Positions 13,207-24,111 of a stretch of DNA of 64,000 nt are shown piece after piece; the first letter of the stretch is position 1; each line of letters opens with the position of its first letter. Made by a program: the position numbers and the translations under genes. The stretch is taken from the NCBI RefSeq assembly GCF_020166395.1, contig NZ_JAIQXU010000024.1, positions 1 to 64,000 on the forward strand, given 5' to 3'. A model generated the notes under the pieces. The model saw nothing but the letters and a program-made list of their open reading frames with translations. It did no database searches and was not told where the DNA came from. Source of the DNA: Deinococcus betulae (GTDB lineage Bacteria > Deinococcota > Deinococci > Deinococcales > Deinococcaceae).

Positions 13207-13239
13207 GGCGGGCACGTGAGACCTGCCCACGTGCCCGCC
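13207..13239 (-). terminator. Terminator after the YpfJ-like peptidase gene
   Basis: A perfect 12-bp stem (GGCGGGCACGTG/CACGTGCCCGCC) with a 9-nt loop. On the minus strand it is followed by CTTCTTTTG, a reasonable U-tract. Confidence 0.8.
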
Positions 13240-13343
13240 TGCTGCTGACTTCCAGTTTCACCCTGGAGCCAGAAACGCCTCAGGGTTCCGTTGGCGCCGC
13301 TGTCTTGTGCAAATACTCTCTCGGTTTGCCCTGGGTTCCGCCC

Positions 13344-14198
13344 TCAAAGCTGGTTGTAATTGACGTTGAACGTGTCGCACTTGTTGGGGTCGCCGCTGTT
13401 CAGGCCCGTCATGAACCACTTCACCCGCTGTTGGCTGGACCCGTGGGTAAAAGCGTCCGGCACCACATAGCCCTGCGACTGACGCTGAAGGTTGTCGTCG
13501 CCAATCGCTTCGGCGGTGCGCACCGCCTCTTGCACGTCTGTCTGGGTAATCTTGGTGTCCTCGCGGGTGCGGTTGCCCCAGACCCCAGCAAAGCAGTCCG
13601 CCTGAAGTTCCAGGCGCACGCCGTAGCTGTTGGCCTCGGCCTCGGTGCGGGCGCTGCGCTGACGGCGCTCGACCTGATCGGCAATCCCCAGCTCGTTCTG
13701 GACGTGGTGCCCGACCTCGTGGGCCAGCACGTAGGCATACGCAAAGTTGCCGCCGCCGCCTAGCCGCTGCTGCATGGTGTTAAAGAAGCTGGTGTCCAGA
13801 TAGACGTTGTTGTCTGCGGGGCAGTAAAACGGCCCCACGGCGCTGTTGGCCTGGCCACAGCCGCTGCGCGTGCCCCGCGTGTACAGCACCAGGGTCGGCT
13901 CGGTGTAGGTGCGGCCGGCCTGCTTGAAGATGCTGCTCCAGACGACATCGGTGCTGCCCAGGACCTCTTTGGTGAACTGAAATTCCTCGTCGTTGGCACC
14001 CGGGGCGCCCTGCGACTGGGCCGGTGCGCTCTCTTGATCGCCGCCCAGAATGGCGCCGGGATCGATCCCGAAAAACATGGCAATCAGGGCGATAATCAGG
14101 CCGCCAATCCCACCGACAGCAATGCCGCCGCCAGGCAGGCCACCGGCGCCCCGGCGGTCTTCGACATTGCCAGTGCCAGGAAGGTTTTTCCAGTCCAT
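13344..14198 (-). CDS. YpfJ-family neutral zinc metallopeptidase
   Basis: A 284-residue membrane-anchored protease. A cytoplasmic N-terminus is followed by one membrane helix (about residues 25-45) and an extracytoplasmic catalytic domain. The zinc motif HEVGHHVQ (about residues 162-169), the downstream [11 protein letters not shown] motif carrying the third ligand, and the FGHGSSxQR-like stretch near the C-terminus (here [12 protein letters not shown]) all match the YpfJ/KPN_02809 family. Start at ATG 14198 behind AAGGAGAG. Substrates of the family are not defined. Monocistronic, with a strong downstream terminator. Confidence 0.92.
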   Translation of the reverse strand: MDWKNLPGTGNVEDRRGAGGLPGGGIAVGGIGGLIIALIAMFFGIDPGAILGGDQESAPAQSQGAPGANDEEFQFTKEVLGSTDVVWSSIFKQAGRTYTEPTLVLYTRGTRSGCGQANSAVGPFYCPADNNVYLDTSFFNTMQQRLGGGGNFAYAYVLAHEVGHHVQNELGIADQVERRQRSARTEAEANSYGVRLELQADCFAGVWGNRTREDTKITQTDVQEAVRTAEAIGDDNLQRQSQGYVVPDAFTHGSSQQRVKWFMTGLNSGDPNKCDTFNVNYNQL

Positions 14199-14378
14199 AC
14201 AGTCTCTCCTTGACAGGTCGGGCTGGCCCTACGGGCGCCTCCTGGTCTCGAAGGTCATTGTAGGAACCCCTGCAAAGGGGCCGTCTGACGACACCTTTAG
14301 GCTTTGCAGGGAAGTTTTGAAGAAATCAGCGGGGCTTTCTTAACGCGGCAGCGGCGAAGGGCTCTGAACATCCAGGAT

Positions 14379-14834
14379 TCAGGCCGAGCGGCGCAGCAAC
14401 AGCACACCCACGGCCAGGCCCAGTAAGGTCCCTACCAGCAGGCCACCCGGCAGGCCGAACGACGCCTGCGCTTTTGGCACGTTAGGCAGCACTGCCGTCA
14501 GGAGCCGGTCCAGCCCCAGCCCAGCTAGCACCACCAGGAGCATCAGGGCCATGCCCAGCCCCCAGGCCGTCAGTTCACGCGCTGGGGAGGCGCCAGCTGC
14601 TGTCAAGGCGCGCGGCACGGCCACCAGCCCAGCAGCCGCCAGCCCCACCCCCACGTAGACCAGCCCAAACCCCCGGCTGAAGCTGTCGCCAGCCAGCGTC
14701 ATCACCAGCGCCACTACCGCCGCTCCCGCGCCTAGACCCGCCAGCCCCAGGGCCAGTGGCCCGCGCACCAGCATGACCCCCAGCGCCAGGCCCAACCCCG
14801 CGCCTCCACCTAACAGCCACCCAAGCCACGCCAT
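14379..14834 (-). CDS. Hypothetical multi-pass membrane protein
   Basis: A 151-residue, very Gly/Ala/Leu-rich protein with about five hydrophobic segments covering nearly the whole length (roughly 5-22, 27-46, 55-72, 90-108 and 125-146). No charged motif or family signature is visible. ATG at 14834; just upstream on the minus strand is TTAAGAATGGGGT, which may contain a leaderless-type -10. It could be a small membrane stress protein; no function is assigned. Confidence 0.5.
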   Translation of the reverse strand: MAWLGWLLGGGAGLGLALGVMLVRGPLALGLAGLGAGAAVVALVMTLAGDSFSRGFGLVYVGVGLAAAGLVAVPRALTAAGASPARELTAWGLGMALMLLVVLAGLGLDRLLTAVLPNVPKAQASFGLPGGLLVGTLLGLAVGVLLLRRSA

Positions 14835-14932
14835 ACCCCATTCTTAACAGGTTGGCAGGGCGCTGCGCGTCAACCGAACGAGGCATCCATAAAATACAGC
14901 GCGGCGGGCTGTCCAGCAGCGGAGGCCACGAC

Positions 14933-15169
14933 CTACAGGCTCTCGCCGCGCCCGATGTTCTCCGTCGGCTCATTACTCTGTTCTCTCTGGGCCAGAGACG
15001 GCTGCCGGGCGTCACAGAGCGCCGTCAGTTCCTCACCAGTCAGGCGGCGCGTCCCTTAGTCCTCCGTTTCTTCTGGCAAGCCAGGCACATCCAGAATGGT
15101 CCCGGTGCCCCCGCTGGTGTGAGGCCCTAATACATGCGACTTGGCGGTGATGGGAAAGCGGGGAAACAT
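14933..15169 (-). pseudogene. Possible small gene split by an in-frame TAA
   Basis: A minus-strand frame starts at ATG 15169 and reads 37 codons to TAA at 15056-15058. It then continues open for 40 more codons (containing LTGEELTALCDARQPS) to TAG at 14933-14935. Both halves show strong GC3 bias in the same frame, as if one codon had mutated to a stop. A GGAGG stands just before the internal stop, so the second half could instead be re-initiated from a non-canonical codon. No family is recognised. Chance alignment of two open stretches in GC-rich DNA is the alternative. Confidence 0.25.
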
Positions 15170-15333
15170 GACGGGCGACTATCGGCCTGCCTCGAATTCT
15201 CTGACTTTAACACGCTCCAGGACAGCGGCGTCACCGGCTTCATAAGGCTCGGCGTCAAATCAAAAATGACCACCCATGATATCAATCAGGTTCATAGGCC
15301 AACATGTGCCGCAAAGCCCTGCTGGCAGGCAAA

Positions 15334-15360
15334 GAGGCAGAGCCGATCTGGCCCTGCCTC
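15334..15360 (-). terminator. Terminator after prs
   Basis: A stem GAGGCAG/CTGCCTC, with further GCC/GGC pairing inside, is followed on the minus strand by TTTGCC. It lies 18 nt past the prs stop. Confidence 0.6.
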
Positions 15361-15377
15361 CTTTCGCTGCGCGCGTC

Positions 15378-16373
15378 TCAGGTAAACAGCGTGCTGACGC
15401 TGGCGCCAGTGTGGATGTTGGTAATCGCGTCGGCAAACAGCGGGGCCACGTCCAGCACCGCCAGTCGGCCATTGGAGCCGTCCAGTTTGCTCTGGGGCAC
15501 CAGCACCGTGTTCGTGCTGGCCACCTGGGTCACGTCCAGGGCCGCGATGCGCTGAATGGCCGGGCCGGTATAGACGCCGTGCGTCACTGCCACGTACACG
15601 TCCTTGGCGCCCATGCTGCGCGCGATATTGACCGTTTCCACCAGGCTGCCGGCCGTGCTGATCTCATCGTCCACGATGAAGACGGTCTTGCCTTCCACGT
15701 CCCCGATCAGGGCGCGGGGACGCACTTCGGTGTCAGACAGGCGCTCTTTGTCAATCATGGCCAGCCCGGAGTCCAGGCGGCGGGCGATCTGCGAGGCGCG
15801 CTTGATGCTCCCGGCGTCGGGGGCCAACACCACGCCCGTGTGGGCGTCGGGCACCGACCTTTTGAAGTGGTCTGCCAGCACCACATCGGCCGACAGGTGG
15901 TCCACCGGCACCTTGAAAAACCCGTGCACCTGCGGGGCGTGCAGGGTCATGGTCAGGATGCGGTCGGCGCCGGCTTCCTGCAAAAGGTCGGCAATCAGGC
16001 GCCCGGCAATCGAGATGCGCGGGCTGTCTTTCTTGTCACTGCGGGCATACGAGTAATACGGAATTACAGCCGTGACGCGCCCGGCGCTGGCGCTCTTGGC
16101 CGCGTCGATCATCAGCATCAGTTCCATGATGGAGTCGCTGACAGGCGTGGAAAAGGTCTGCACGATAAACACGTCGCCTTCGCGCAGCGATTCCTCGTAG
16201 TGCACGATGATGTTGTCGTTGGAAAACTTCTCGGTGGTGCTGTGGCCCAGCGGCACCCCCAGGTGGTCGCAGATGGCCTGGGCCAGTGGGCGGTTACTCT
16301 GCCCGGCAAACACCAGCAGGGGCGAGCGGCGGCTGTTGAGCAGGGTGGACGGAGCGCGGTGGGGGACGGACAA
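15378..16373 (-). CDS. prs: Ribose-phosphate pyrophosphokinase
   Basis: A 331-residue PRPP synthase that transfers pyrophosphate from ATP to ribose 5-phosphate and feeds nucleotide, histidine and tryptophan synthesis. It shows the ATP-loop region [11 protein letters not shown], the catalytic [10 protein letters not shown] segment, the [13 protein letters not shown] flexible loop and the ribose-5-P/pyrophosphate loop [10 protein letters not shown]. Translation starts at TTG 16373, supported by GGAGG 8 nt upstream; this adds about 12 residues before the conserved [10 protein letters not shown] strand. Monocistronic with its own terminator. Confidence 0.95.
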   Translation of the reverse strand: MSVPHRAPSTLLNSRRSPLLVFAGQSNRPLAQAICDHLGVPLGHSTTEKFSNDNIIVHYEESLREGDVFIVQTFSTPVSDSIMELMLMIDAAKSASAGRVTAVIPYYSYARSDKKDSPRISIAGRLIADLLQEAGADRILTMTLHAPQVHGFFKVPVDHLSADVVLADHFKRSVPDAHTGVVLAPDAGSIKRASQIARRLDSGLAMIDKERLSDTEVRPRALIGDVEGKTVFIVDDEISTAGSLVETVNIARSMGAKDVYVAVTHGVYTGPAIQRIAALDVTQVASTNTVLVPQSKLDGSNGRLAVLDVAPLFADAITNIHTGASVSTLFT

Positions 16374-16561
16374 GGGGAAATCCTCCAGAGAGAGGGGCGA
16401 AGAGAAAGGCTGCGGACGTGCGCGGCGCAGGAGGCCGGAAACCGCTCAGCAGCATACCCGGCGCACCGCCGGGGTGTCACCGCGCGCGGGCGTGCCCCGC
16501 CGGGGAACAGCGGGCGCGGCGTCTGCCTGACAGGGACGGTCCCGCCGCACCGGGGCCAGGG

Positions 16562-16573
16562 TAGGCTGAGCCC
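16562..16573 (+). promoter_or_regulatory. Leaderless -10 element of the FAD oxidoreductase gene
   Basis: TAGGCT (16562-16567) is followed by 6 nt and then the GTG start at 16574, so transcription is expected to begin at or next to the start codon. No Shine-Dalgarno is present. Confidence 0.55.
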
Positions 16574-18004
16574 GTGAAACTGGACGCGGTGGTGGTGGGC
16601 GCGGGCCCCAACGGGCTCTCGGCGGCCGTGACCCTGGCCCGCGCGGGCCTGCGGGTGCAGGTGCTGGAAACGCATCATCAGGTGGGCGGCGGCCTCCAGA
16701 GCCGCGCCTTGACGCAGCCCGGATTTATCCACGACTACGGCTCTGCGATTCATCCGCTGGCAGCGGCCAGTCCGGCCTTTCGCACCTGGCCGCTGCACGC
16801 CTACGGCCTGCGCTGGGTACAGCCCCCAGTGCCCGCCGCGCATCCACTGGGGGCCGGCGCTGTCCTGCTGCACCGTGACCTGGAGGCCACAGCGGCCGGC
16901 CTGGGGCGTGACGGCCCGGCCTGGCAGCGTCTGCTGAAACCGCTGATGCACGACTGGGAAGGGCTACTGGACGACATCCTGCGGCCCTTGCCCCGCGTGC
17001 CGCGCCGGCCCCTGACGCTGGCCCGCTTTGGCCTGCGCGCCCTGCCCAGCGCCGACCTGCTGGGCCGCGCCCTGTTCCGCACCCCCGAGGCCCGCGCGCT
17101 GTGGGCGGGGCTGGCGGCCCACACGGCCCTGCCCCTGACGACCCCCGGCACCGCCGCGCAGACGCTGGTGCTGGCGCTGCTGGCCCACGCGGTCGGCTGG
17201 CCCTTCCCGGCAGGAGGGGCGCAGCGGCTGGCCGACGCCCTGCACGCTTACCTGACCTGGCTGGGCGGTGAGGTCCTGACCGGCGTGACGGTGCGCGGTC
17301 CGGCCGACCTGCCCCCCGCGCGGGTAACGCTGGTGGACAGCAGCCCCCGCGTGCTGCTGGACCTGCTGGGCGAGCGGGCGCCGGCGAGGTACCGCGCGGC
17401 CCTGGCGCGCTACCGCTACGGCCCCGGCCTGCAAAAATTTGACTACGCGCTGTCCGGCCCGGTGCCCTGGCAGGACGAGCGGGTCGCCCTGGCCGCCACC
17501 GTACATCTGGGCGGCCACGCCCCTGAGATTGCCGCAGCTGAGGCCGTCACCACCCGCCGCATCCCGGCGCGCCCCTATGTCCTGAGCGCCCAGCCCAGCC
17601 TCTTTGACCCCAGCCGCGCGCCCGCTGGCCACCACACGTTCTGGGCCTATACCCACGTTCCCAGCGGCAGCGCTGAGGACGCCCAGGCCCAGGTGGAGAG
17701 GCAGCTTGAGCGCTTTGCCCCCGGATTTGGGGCGCGGGTGCTGGCCCGGCACCGCACGACAGCCCGGCAACTGGAAAGCTTCAGCCCCGTTTTTCAAGGA
17801 GGGGACGTGAATGGCGGCGCGGGCGACCTGTGGGGCCTGCTGGCCCGCCCGGTGCCCACGCCGACGCCCTACCGCACCCCCGTGCGCGGCGTGTACCTGT
17901 GTTCCAGCGCGACCCCACCTGGCGGCGGCATTCACGGCATGGCCGGGCATCACGCCGCTCTGGCCGCCCTGAGGGACGAATTTGGGATTCAGGAGGTGCC
18001 GTGA
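16574..18004 (+). CDS. FAD-dependent oxidoreductase of the phytoene desaturase (CrtI) superfamily
   Basis: A 476-residue protein with an N-terminal dinucleotide-binding fold ([20 protein letters not shown], residues 5-24, then the VLE acidic end). The C-terminal flavin-contact segment [22 protein letters not shown] closely resembles the CrtI/NAD(P)-FAD oxidoreductase signature. Members desaturate or isomerise carotenoids or act on other hydrophobic substrates; no other carotenoid gene is adjacent, so the substrate is open. Start at GTG 16574, with a TAGGCT box 6 nt upstream (leaderless). It converges with the small lipoprotein gene. Confidence 0.85.
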   Translation: MKLDAVVVGAGPNGLSAAVTLARAGLRVQVLETHHQVGGGLQSRALTQPGFIHDYGSAIHPLAAASPAFRTWPLHAYGLRWVQPPVPAAHPLGAGAVLLHRDLEATAAGLGRDGPAWQRLLKPLMHDWEGLLDDILRPLPRVPRRPLTLARFGLRALPSADLLGRALFRTPEARALWAGLAAHTALPLTTPGTAAQTLVLALLAHAVGWPFPAGGAQRLADALHAYLTWLGGEVLTGVTVRGPADLPPARVTLVDSSPRVLLDLLGERAPARYRAALARYRYGPGLQKFDYALSGPVPWQDERVALAATVHLGGHAPEIAAAEAVTTRRIPARPYVLSAQPSLFDPSRAPAGHHTFWAYTHVPSGSAEDAQAQVERQLERFAPGFGARVLARHRTTARQLESFSPVFQGGDVNGGAGDLWGLLARPVPTPTPYRTPVRGVYLCSSATPPGGGIHGMAGHHAALAALRDEFGIQEVP

Positions 18005-18020
18005 GGGCCCGGTGGTCATG

Positions 18021-18053
18021 AAAACCCCCAGGGCAGACACCGCCGACCTGGGG
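18021..18053 (-). terminator. Terminator after the DUF3862-like lipoprotein gene
   Basis: The stem CCCCAGG/CCTGGGG (18026-18032 with 18047-18053) is followed on the minus strand by GTTTTC. It lies in the convergent gap with the FAD oxidoreductase gene and may serve both. Confidence 0.7.
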
Positions 18054-18068
18054 CAACCTCACCTGCAC

Positions 18069-18392
18069 TTAGCGCCGCGTCTTTTTCTTCTTGACCTTTT
18101 TGGTCTTGACCTTGGCGGTCTCGTTCAGGCCGACGCTGGTGATAGCCGTAGCGCGCCCGGCCACAAACGTCACGCTGGCGTAGCTGGCCGCCGAGTTCTT
18201 CCACTGGTACACGGCCTGGGTGGCGGTGCTGGACAGCTGCTCGCCAGGAGCGCCCACAATGCGCTGCACCTCAGGGAGGCTCAGGCCCGTGCGCAGGCGC
18301 TGGTATTCCCCCTTGGTAATCAGGTCTTCAGGACCGCAGGCACTCAGGGCGCCCAGCGAGAGCACCAGCCCCAGCACAGGTAAACGGATCAT
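18069..18392 (-). CDS. Small lipoprotein, SmpA/OmlA or DUF3862-like
   Basis: A 107-residue lipoprotein with a signal peptide and lipobox LSAC (Cys19). The following LPEVQRIVGAPGEQLSS and YQWKNSAASYASVTFVAGRATAI segments fit the BLIP/SmpA-like fold (DUF3862). The tail is extremely basic (KVKTKKVKKKKTRR), unusual for an envelope lipoprotein and possibly a surface- or nucleic-acid-contacting extension. ATG at 18392 with AAAGGAG 4 nt upstream. Function unknown; relatives help assemble outer-membrane complexes or bind proteins. Confidence 0.75.
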   Translation of the reverse strand: MIRLPVLGLVLSLGALSACGPEDLITKGEYQRLRTGLSLPEVQRIVGAPGEQLSSTATQAVYQWKNSAASYASVTFVAGRATAITSVGLNETAKVKTKKVKKKKTRR

Positions 18393-18437
18393 GCGACTCC
18401 TTTGCAGCCTCAGACAGATACCGTCTCTCTTCCATTC

Positions 18438-18487
18438 GCCCCACTCGGCTTGAATTGTTAGTACAGACCATTCAAGCCGGATGGGGC
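18438..18487 (-). terminator. Large inverted repeat downstream of dnaJ
   Basis: Arms 18446-18455 and 18470-18479 (CGGCTTGAAT/ATTCAAGCCG) are extended outside a 2-nt internal loop by GCCCCA/TGGGGC, 16 bp in total. It begins 8 nt past the dnaJ stop and lacks a U-tract. It could be a terminator, an mRNA 3' stabiliser, or a member of a dispersed repeat (compare CGCTTGAATTT near 3220). Confidence 0.5.
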
Positions 18488-18494
18488 AACGGGC

Positions 18495-19619
<1,125 letters not shown>

Positions 19620-19768
19620 AGGGTCGTTTCTCGCCGGGCACCTGCACGGGCGCCGGGCCTCCGGGATTCAGGTTAACACGACCGCACTCAGGAAAAGTGG
19701 GTGGGCTGTACCTAGAGCGGGTGGGCTGTGAGGGTCTATCTCCCACAGCCCACGCTTCACCAAGTCCC

Positions 19769-20545
19769 TTAGTTGTGCCGGGACGCCAGCCAGCCTTCGA
19801 CGGCGGCGGCGGCGCCTGCTTGCTCCAGCACCACGGCCAGTTGACCGTTGCCAGAGGCCGTCAGCAGCACCGGCTGGCGGGCATAGGTCAGCGTGATGTG
19901 GCGCAGGTCGCCCTGGCCCACATGGGTGCCCCCCACGTTGGCCGCCGTCACCAGAAAGCGAGCGTACATGGCAAAAGCTTCGGGCAGGGCCGCGCCGGTC
20001 TGGGCGCTGACCTGACCACCTTCGCCGTACAGGGTGGCGCCCAGTACGCCGTCCAGGCGGCCCAGGCTGTCCAGCAGGCCACCATCGGTGCCGGTCTGGA
20101 CAGAGGTTGCGGGAGGCTCGGCGGCAGCGGGGGCCGCCGGGGCGCGGGCGGCGAGGGCCGCGCGCAGATGCGGCTCGATGGCCGGCAGCAACTCGGCCGG
20201 GGTAAAGGGCTTGCGCAGGACGCCACAGGCGCCGGCCCCCTGGGCGTCGCGCTGGGTCACCTCATCCACGATGCCGCTCATGAGCATGATGGGGGCACTG
20301 ATCCCCCGGTCGCCCAGAATGCGGGCCAGTTCCAGGCCGCTCATGCCGGGCATCAGGATGTCGGCCAGAATCATGTCGGGCATCGGCTCCAGCGATTCCA
20401 GGGCGGCCTCGGCGCTGTCGGCCATGCGCACGGCGAAGCCCTGCGGGGCCAGGATGCGCTCCAGGGCTTTACGGACGCTGACGCTGTCGTCCACCACCAG
20501 CACAGTGGTGGGGTTGGCGGGGTCGGTGAGGTCGGACGGATTCAT
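19769..20545 (-). CDS. Response regulator with receiver and C-terminal roadblock-like domain
   Basis: A 258-residue protein. The N-terminal receiver (about residues 13-130) has VLVVDDSVSVRKAL with the acidic pair, the phospho-acceptor in MILADILMPGMSG and the lysine in LRKPFTP. After an Ala/Pro linker, the C-terminal part (about 155-258) has LDSLGRLDGVLGATLYGEGG and a LAVVLEQAG strand typical of roadblock/LC7 folds, which often act with small GTPases. It is the last gene of the chemosensory operon and overlaps the DUF4388 gene by 4 nt. It may link phosphorelay output to a Mgl-type polarity switch, as an inference. Confidence 0.8.
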   Translation of the reverse strand: MNPSDLTDPANPTTVLVVDDSVSVRKALERILAPQGFAVRMADSAEAALESLEPMPDMILADILMPGMSGLELARILGDRGISAPIMLMSGIVDEVTQRDAQGAGACGVLRKPFTPAELLPAIEPHLRAALAARAPAAPAAAEPPATSVQTGTDGGLLDSLGRLDGVLGATLYGEGGQVSAQTGAALPEAFAMYARFLVTAANVGGTHVGQGDLRHITLTYARQPVLLTASGNGQLAVVLEQAGAAAAVEGWLASRHN

Positions 20546-21309
20546 GAAGCCTCCAGGGCAGAAGAGTGACTGTCAGCGGCGTGGGCATGGTCGACATGCA
20601 CCGCCGCTTCCATCAGCAGCCGGGCGGTGGGCAGGGTAATTTGCTTGGGATACCCGCCCAGGGCGTCCGGGGAAAGAAGGTGAAAACGGAAGTCGCCCTC
20701 GGGCCGGGCACTGAGCAGGAGCGTCGCGGCCTGGGTGGGCGCGCGCCCCGCATATTCGGCGTCAATAATCTCGCCCCGGCGCAGCACCAGGTGGGCGGGC
20801 TGCGCCCCCAGATGCACGATCAGCAGGCCCGAGAGCTGCAGTTCCTGGGCGCAGAGCAGCACGTCGGTCAGGCCCAGGTCGCTCAGGTCGCCTTCCAGGG
20901 ACGCCGCTTCGGGGTCGTCCCAGGTGGGCGCGGCGGGACCCGGCATGCGGGCCAGGGCGCGGGCCAGGCCCTCGGGGGCACTGGACCCAGCCGGCACCAC
21001 GACATCGAATGGCCCGCCGTAGCGGCTGGGCAGCTGCGCGCCGGCAATCAGCACGATGGTCTGGGCGCTGGCCGGGTCGTCCCGCAGAATCTCGTGCAGG
21101 TCGGCAGGGCTGAGGTCGTCCAGCAGGGGGTCAATCACCACCAGCGGGGGCCGCTCACGCTCAATCTGGGTCAGGGCGTGCAGGCCACCCGCCGCCGTGG
21201 CCGCCGTCCAGCCCGCCACCTCAATCAGGGCGGCGTGGGACAGCGCCCGTGACAGCTGCGGCGAGACCACCAGGCAGCTGGCGGGCGTGTCCAGCAGGGG
21301 GCTGGTCAT
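20542..21309 (-). CDS. DUF4388 protein with degenerate receiver-like N-terminus
   Basis: A 255-residue protein. The C-terminal region (about 140-250; LEGDLSDLGLTDVLLCAQ, SGLLIVHLG, HLVLRRGEIIDAEYAG) is a DUF4388 domain, found in regulators of gliding and type IV pilus systems. The N-terminal ~130 residues have receiver-like strand order but lack a clear DD pair and KP, so they are probably a pseudo-receiver. ATG at 21309. It overlaps both neighbours by 4 nt, indicating tight translational coupling to the CheA-like kinase and the terminal receiver protein. Confidence 0.75.
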   Translation of the reverse strand: MTSPLLDTPASCLVVSPQLSRALSHAALIEVAGWTAATAAGGLHALTQIERERPPLVVIDPLLDDLSPADLHEILRDDPASAQTIVLIAGAQLPSRYGGPFDVVVPAGSSAPEGLARALARMPGPAAPTWDDPEAASLEGDLSDLGLTDVLLCAQELQLSGLLIVHLGAQPAHLVLRRGEIIDAEYAGRAPTQAATLLLSARPEGDFRFHLLSPDALGGYPKQITLPTARLLMEAAVHVDHAHAADSHSSALEAS

Positions 21310-23990
21310 GCCTGGGCTCCTGGCTGAGCGGCGCCCGGCAGCAGGGCCGTGAGGCGGCGCAGCAGCAGCCGCTCCTCGGCGGGCTTGGCCAGGTAATCGT
21401 TGGCGCCCAGTTCCAGGGCGAGCTGCTGGTGCTTCTCGCCGGCGCGGGTGGTCATCATGACCACGGGCGTCTGCGTGTGGGCCGGGCTGGCCCGCAGCGC
21501 ACGCAGCAGCTCGAAGCCGTTCATGCGCGGCATTTCCAGGTCGCTGAGAACCAGGTCGGCGCCCAGGCCCGCCAGCATCTTTTCCAGGGCGTCCTGGCCG
21601 TCGTGCGCGGTGGTCACGGTAAAGCCGGCGCGTTCCAGCGTGCGGCCTACGTGGCGGCGCACGCTGAGGCTGTCGTCCACCAGCAGGATGTGGGCCTGGG
21701 CCGGCGCGGCGGCCAGGGCAGCCCGGCGCGGCTGGGCCTGCATGCGGCTGAGCCCCACCGGGTCCAGCACCGGCACCGGGTAGGCGCGGCCGTCCGCGTC
21801 GCTGAGGGTGGTCATGCCGCTCAGGTAGCCCAGGCCGCTCAGCAGGTTCCCCGCCGGGCGCAACACGATTTCTTCAAGGCTCAGGAAGTCGTCCACGATA
21901 ACCTGCAGGGTACCGCCCTCCGGCAGATTCAACCGTGCCACATACCGCGACGTGCCGGCAGCCTCGCCCCAGGCGGCGCCCAGGTCCAGGCTGCCGGCCG
22001 GGGCCTGACCGGTCAGGGCGCTCATGCCCTGCAGCTGGGTCGCCAGCACCGCCACCCGCACCGAGCCCACGCGCATGACCAGCACGTCGGTAATCTGTTG
22101 CGCCACCGGCACCGAGAGGTTCACGGCGGTGCCCTGGCCCGGCTGACTGGTCAGGCGAACGCGGCCCCCCATGCGGGCAATCGCGTCGCGCACGGCGTCC
22201 ATGCCCACGCCGCGCCCGGCTTCCTGCGTGACCTGCTGGGCGGTGCTGAGGCCCGGCAGGAAGACCAGCGCGGCCGTCTGCTCGTCGGTGTAAGCGGCCA
22301 GCTCGCCGGCGCTGGCGTGGCCGGCTTGCAGGGCGCGGGCGCGCAGGGCGTCAAAGTTCAGGCCCTTGCCGTCGTCGCGCACCATGACCGTCAGCTGGCC
22401 GTCGGTCACGGCCGCCGCCACCTTGATGCTCAGCCGGGCCGGCTTGCCCAGGGCGGCGCGGGCATCTGCGCCCTCACCCCCGTGAACGGCGGCGTTGGTC
22501 AGCAGGTGCAGCAGCGCCTCGCCCAGCGGCCCGGCGTGCTGGGCGTCCAGCAGACTGTCCTCGCCCTCAATGGTCAGGGTGAGGTCGTCCCGGCGCCCGG
22601 CCCAGCGGTGCAGCGGGGCCGTCACGCGCGACAGCGGCACCAGGCGGGCGCGGCTGAGTTCCACGCGCAGCTGACGGGTCAGTTTTTCCAGCGCCGTGAC
22701 CTCGTCGCCCAGCGCGCTGATACTCTGTGCCGTCTGGGCGCGGACCTCCACCAGGTCCGCGCTCAGCTCGGTCACCGCGCGCGCCAGGATGTTCAGGTCG
22801 TCGTAGGTGTCCAGCTCCAGCGCCCCGAAGTCAGCCATGCGGTCTTGCAGCTGCCCGTCCTGGGTGGGCGCCGCCGCCGCCCCCGCGCCCATTTGCAGGT
22901 GCGGGTTTAAGTAGCGTTCCTCGAAGTCGCGCACCGTGCGCTGCACCCGCTCGTGGGCAGCGTCCAGGCTGGCGGCCACCTGCTGCTGCCGCAGGAACAG
23001 GCCGTTGAGGCGCGCGCGGGCGGCCACCAGCCCCGCCACGTCGTCCAGCATGCCGTCCAGGCGGGCGCTGTCCACACGCACACTCAGGCGCTCGGGGGCG
23101 GCGGTGGGGGCCGCCGGTTCGGGTGCCGGCGCACTGAGGGTGACTTCCTGACCCGCCAGCAGCGCCGCCACCATGTTGCGGTAGGTCTGAATCCGCTCGC
23201 CGGGGTTCTCGGCGCGGCCCTCGGCGTGGGCCAGCACCGCCTCGGCCAGATTGAGGCCGTCGTCCAGCAGCGGCAGGGCGCGCTCCAGGGTCACGGCGTC
23301 CTCGCGGGCGGCGCCCAGCAGGTCCTCGACGGCGTGGCCCACCTCGGCCAGCGTGGAGAGCCCCACCATGGCGCTGGAGCCCTTCAGGGTGTGCCCAGCA
23401 CGGAACAGAGCGGCCAGGTCCGGGCTTTCGGCGTGCAGACCCGCGCGCAGCAGGCCCATCAGCTCGGCGGCTTCCGGGCCAAAGTCCTCCCAGATTTCGG
23501 CGTTGACCACCGCAAACACGTCTTCACGGGCGTCACTCTGACTGACCCGGGCTTCCAGCCGGAACGGCTGGCTGCGCAGAAAGTCCGTCACGAAGGCCGG
23601 GCCGGCAAGTTCGGCAAAGTGCAGGCCCACCTCGCCCTCGCTCTGCCCGCTCTCGACGCGGTTCAGGGCCGCGCTGAGGCTGGTGATCATGCGCTCGATG
23701 ATTTCGGTCAGGGGCTGCACCGCCGCCTCACCCAGTCCGGCGCGGCCTTCCATCAGGCGCTCCATCAGGGCGGCCAGGGCGGCGGTCTGGGGGTGGCTGT
23801 ACAGCGCGGCGGTGCCGTGCAGGCGGTGGCTGAGCACCCACAGGCGCTCCATGGCGCCGGGGCGGGCGTCGGGCACCCACAGGTCAACGGTGGCGTCTTC
23901 CAGGCCCGCCACGACGCTGCGGGCATCCTGCAAATACGTGGCGGTCAGGTCCGCGTCCAGGGTGACCGGGGTCTGTGGCGAGTACGTCAT
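21306..23990 (-). CDS. CheA-type hybrid histidine kinase (Hpt-Hpt-HATPase-CheW-REC)
   Basis: An 894-residue cytoplasmic kinase. The first Hpt-like domain contains SHRLHGTAAL (about residue 55), a weak version of the phospho-site. The second has the canonical GHTLKGSSAM (about 195-205). Next come a dimerisation region and a GHKL ATPase with N-box HLLTNAAVHG, VRDDGKGL and GRGVGMDAV. A CheW-like domain (about 640-760) precedes a C-terminal receiver with VDDSLSVRRHVG, VLSDLEMPRMNG and LAKPAEE. Multiple Hpt domains plus a fused receiver resemble ChpA/FrzE of surface-motility systems rather than flagellar CheA. Central gene of the operon; the start is ATG 23990. Confidence 0.92.
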   Translation of the reverse strand: MTYSPQTPVTLDADLTATYLQDARSVVAGLEDATVDLWVPDARPGAMERLWVLSHRLHGTAALYSHPQTAALAALMERLMEGRAGLGEAAVQPLTEIIERMITSLSAALNRVESGQSEGEVGLHFAELAGPAFVTDFLRSQPFRLEARVSQSDAREDVFAVVNAEIWEDFGPEAAELMGLLRAGLHAESPDLAALFRAGHTLKGSSAMVGLSTLAEVGHAVEDLLGAAREDAVTLERALPLLDDGLNLAEAVLAHAEGRAENPGERIQTYRNMVAALLAGQEVTLSAPAPEPAAPTAAPERLSVRVDSARLDGMLDDVAGLVAARARLNGLFLRQQQVAASLDAAHERVQRTVRDFEERYLNPHLQMGAGAAAAPTQDGQLQDRMADFGALELDTYDDLNILARAVTELSADLVEVRAQTAQSISALGDEVTALEKLTRQLRVELSRARLVPLSRVTAPLHRWAGRRDDLTLTIEGEDSLLDAQHAGPLGEALLHLLTNAAVHGGEGADARAALGKPARLSIKVAAAVTDGQLTVMVRDDGKGLNFDALRARALQAGHASAGELAAYTDEQTAALVFLPGLSTAQQVTQEAGRGVGMDAVRDAIARMGGRVRLTSQPGQGTAVNLSVPVAQQITDVLVMRVGSVRVAVLATQLQGMSALTGQAPAGSLDLGAAWGEAAGTSRYVARLNLPEGGTLQVIVDDFLSLEEIVLRPAGNLLSGLGYLSGMTTLSDADGRAYPVPVLDPVGLSRMQAQPRRAALAAAPAQAHILLVDDSLSVRRHVGRTLERAGFTVTTAHDGQDALEKMLAGLGADLVLSDLEMPRMNGFELLRALRASPAHTQTPVVMMTTRAGEKHQQLALELGANDYLAKPAEERLLLRRLTALLPGAAQPGAQA

Positions 23991-24111
23991 GGCGGTATTC
24001 CTCTCTGGAAGTCAGGCAGGGCGAAGGAGGGAGGGGGGACAGACGGGGCGGAAGCTGGGCCGGGCGGCGCCCGCACAGGGCGCAGGTCACCTCGGCCCAG
24101 CCTCAGGCGCT

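Larger units (their letters stand above)
14835..15377. other. Long intergenic region with a possible broken small gene
   Basis: A 543-bp region between the membrane protein gene and prs. The only coding-like signal is a minus-strand frame at 14933-15169 with one internal stop, described separately. The prs terminator lies at 15334-15360. Confidence 0.4.
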
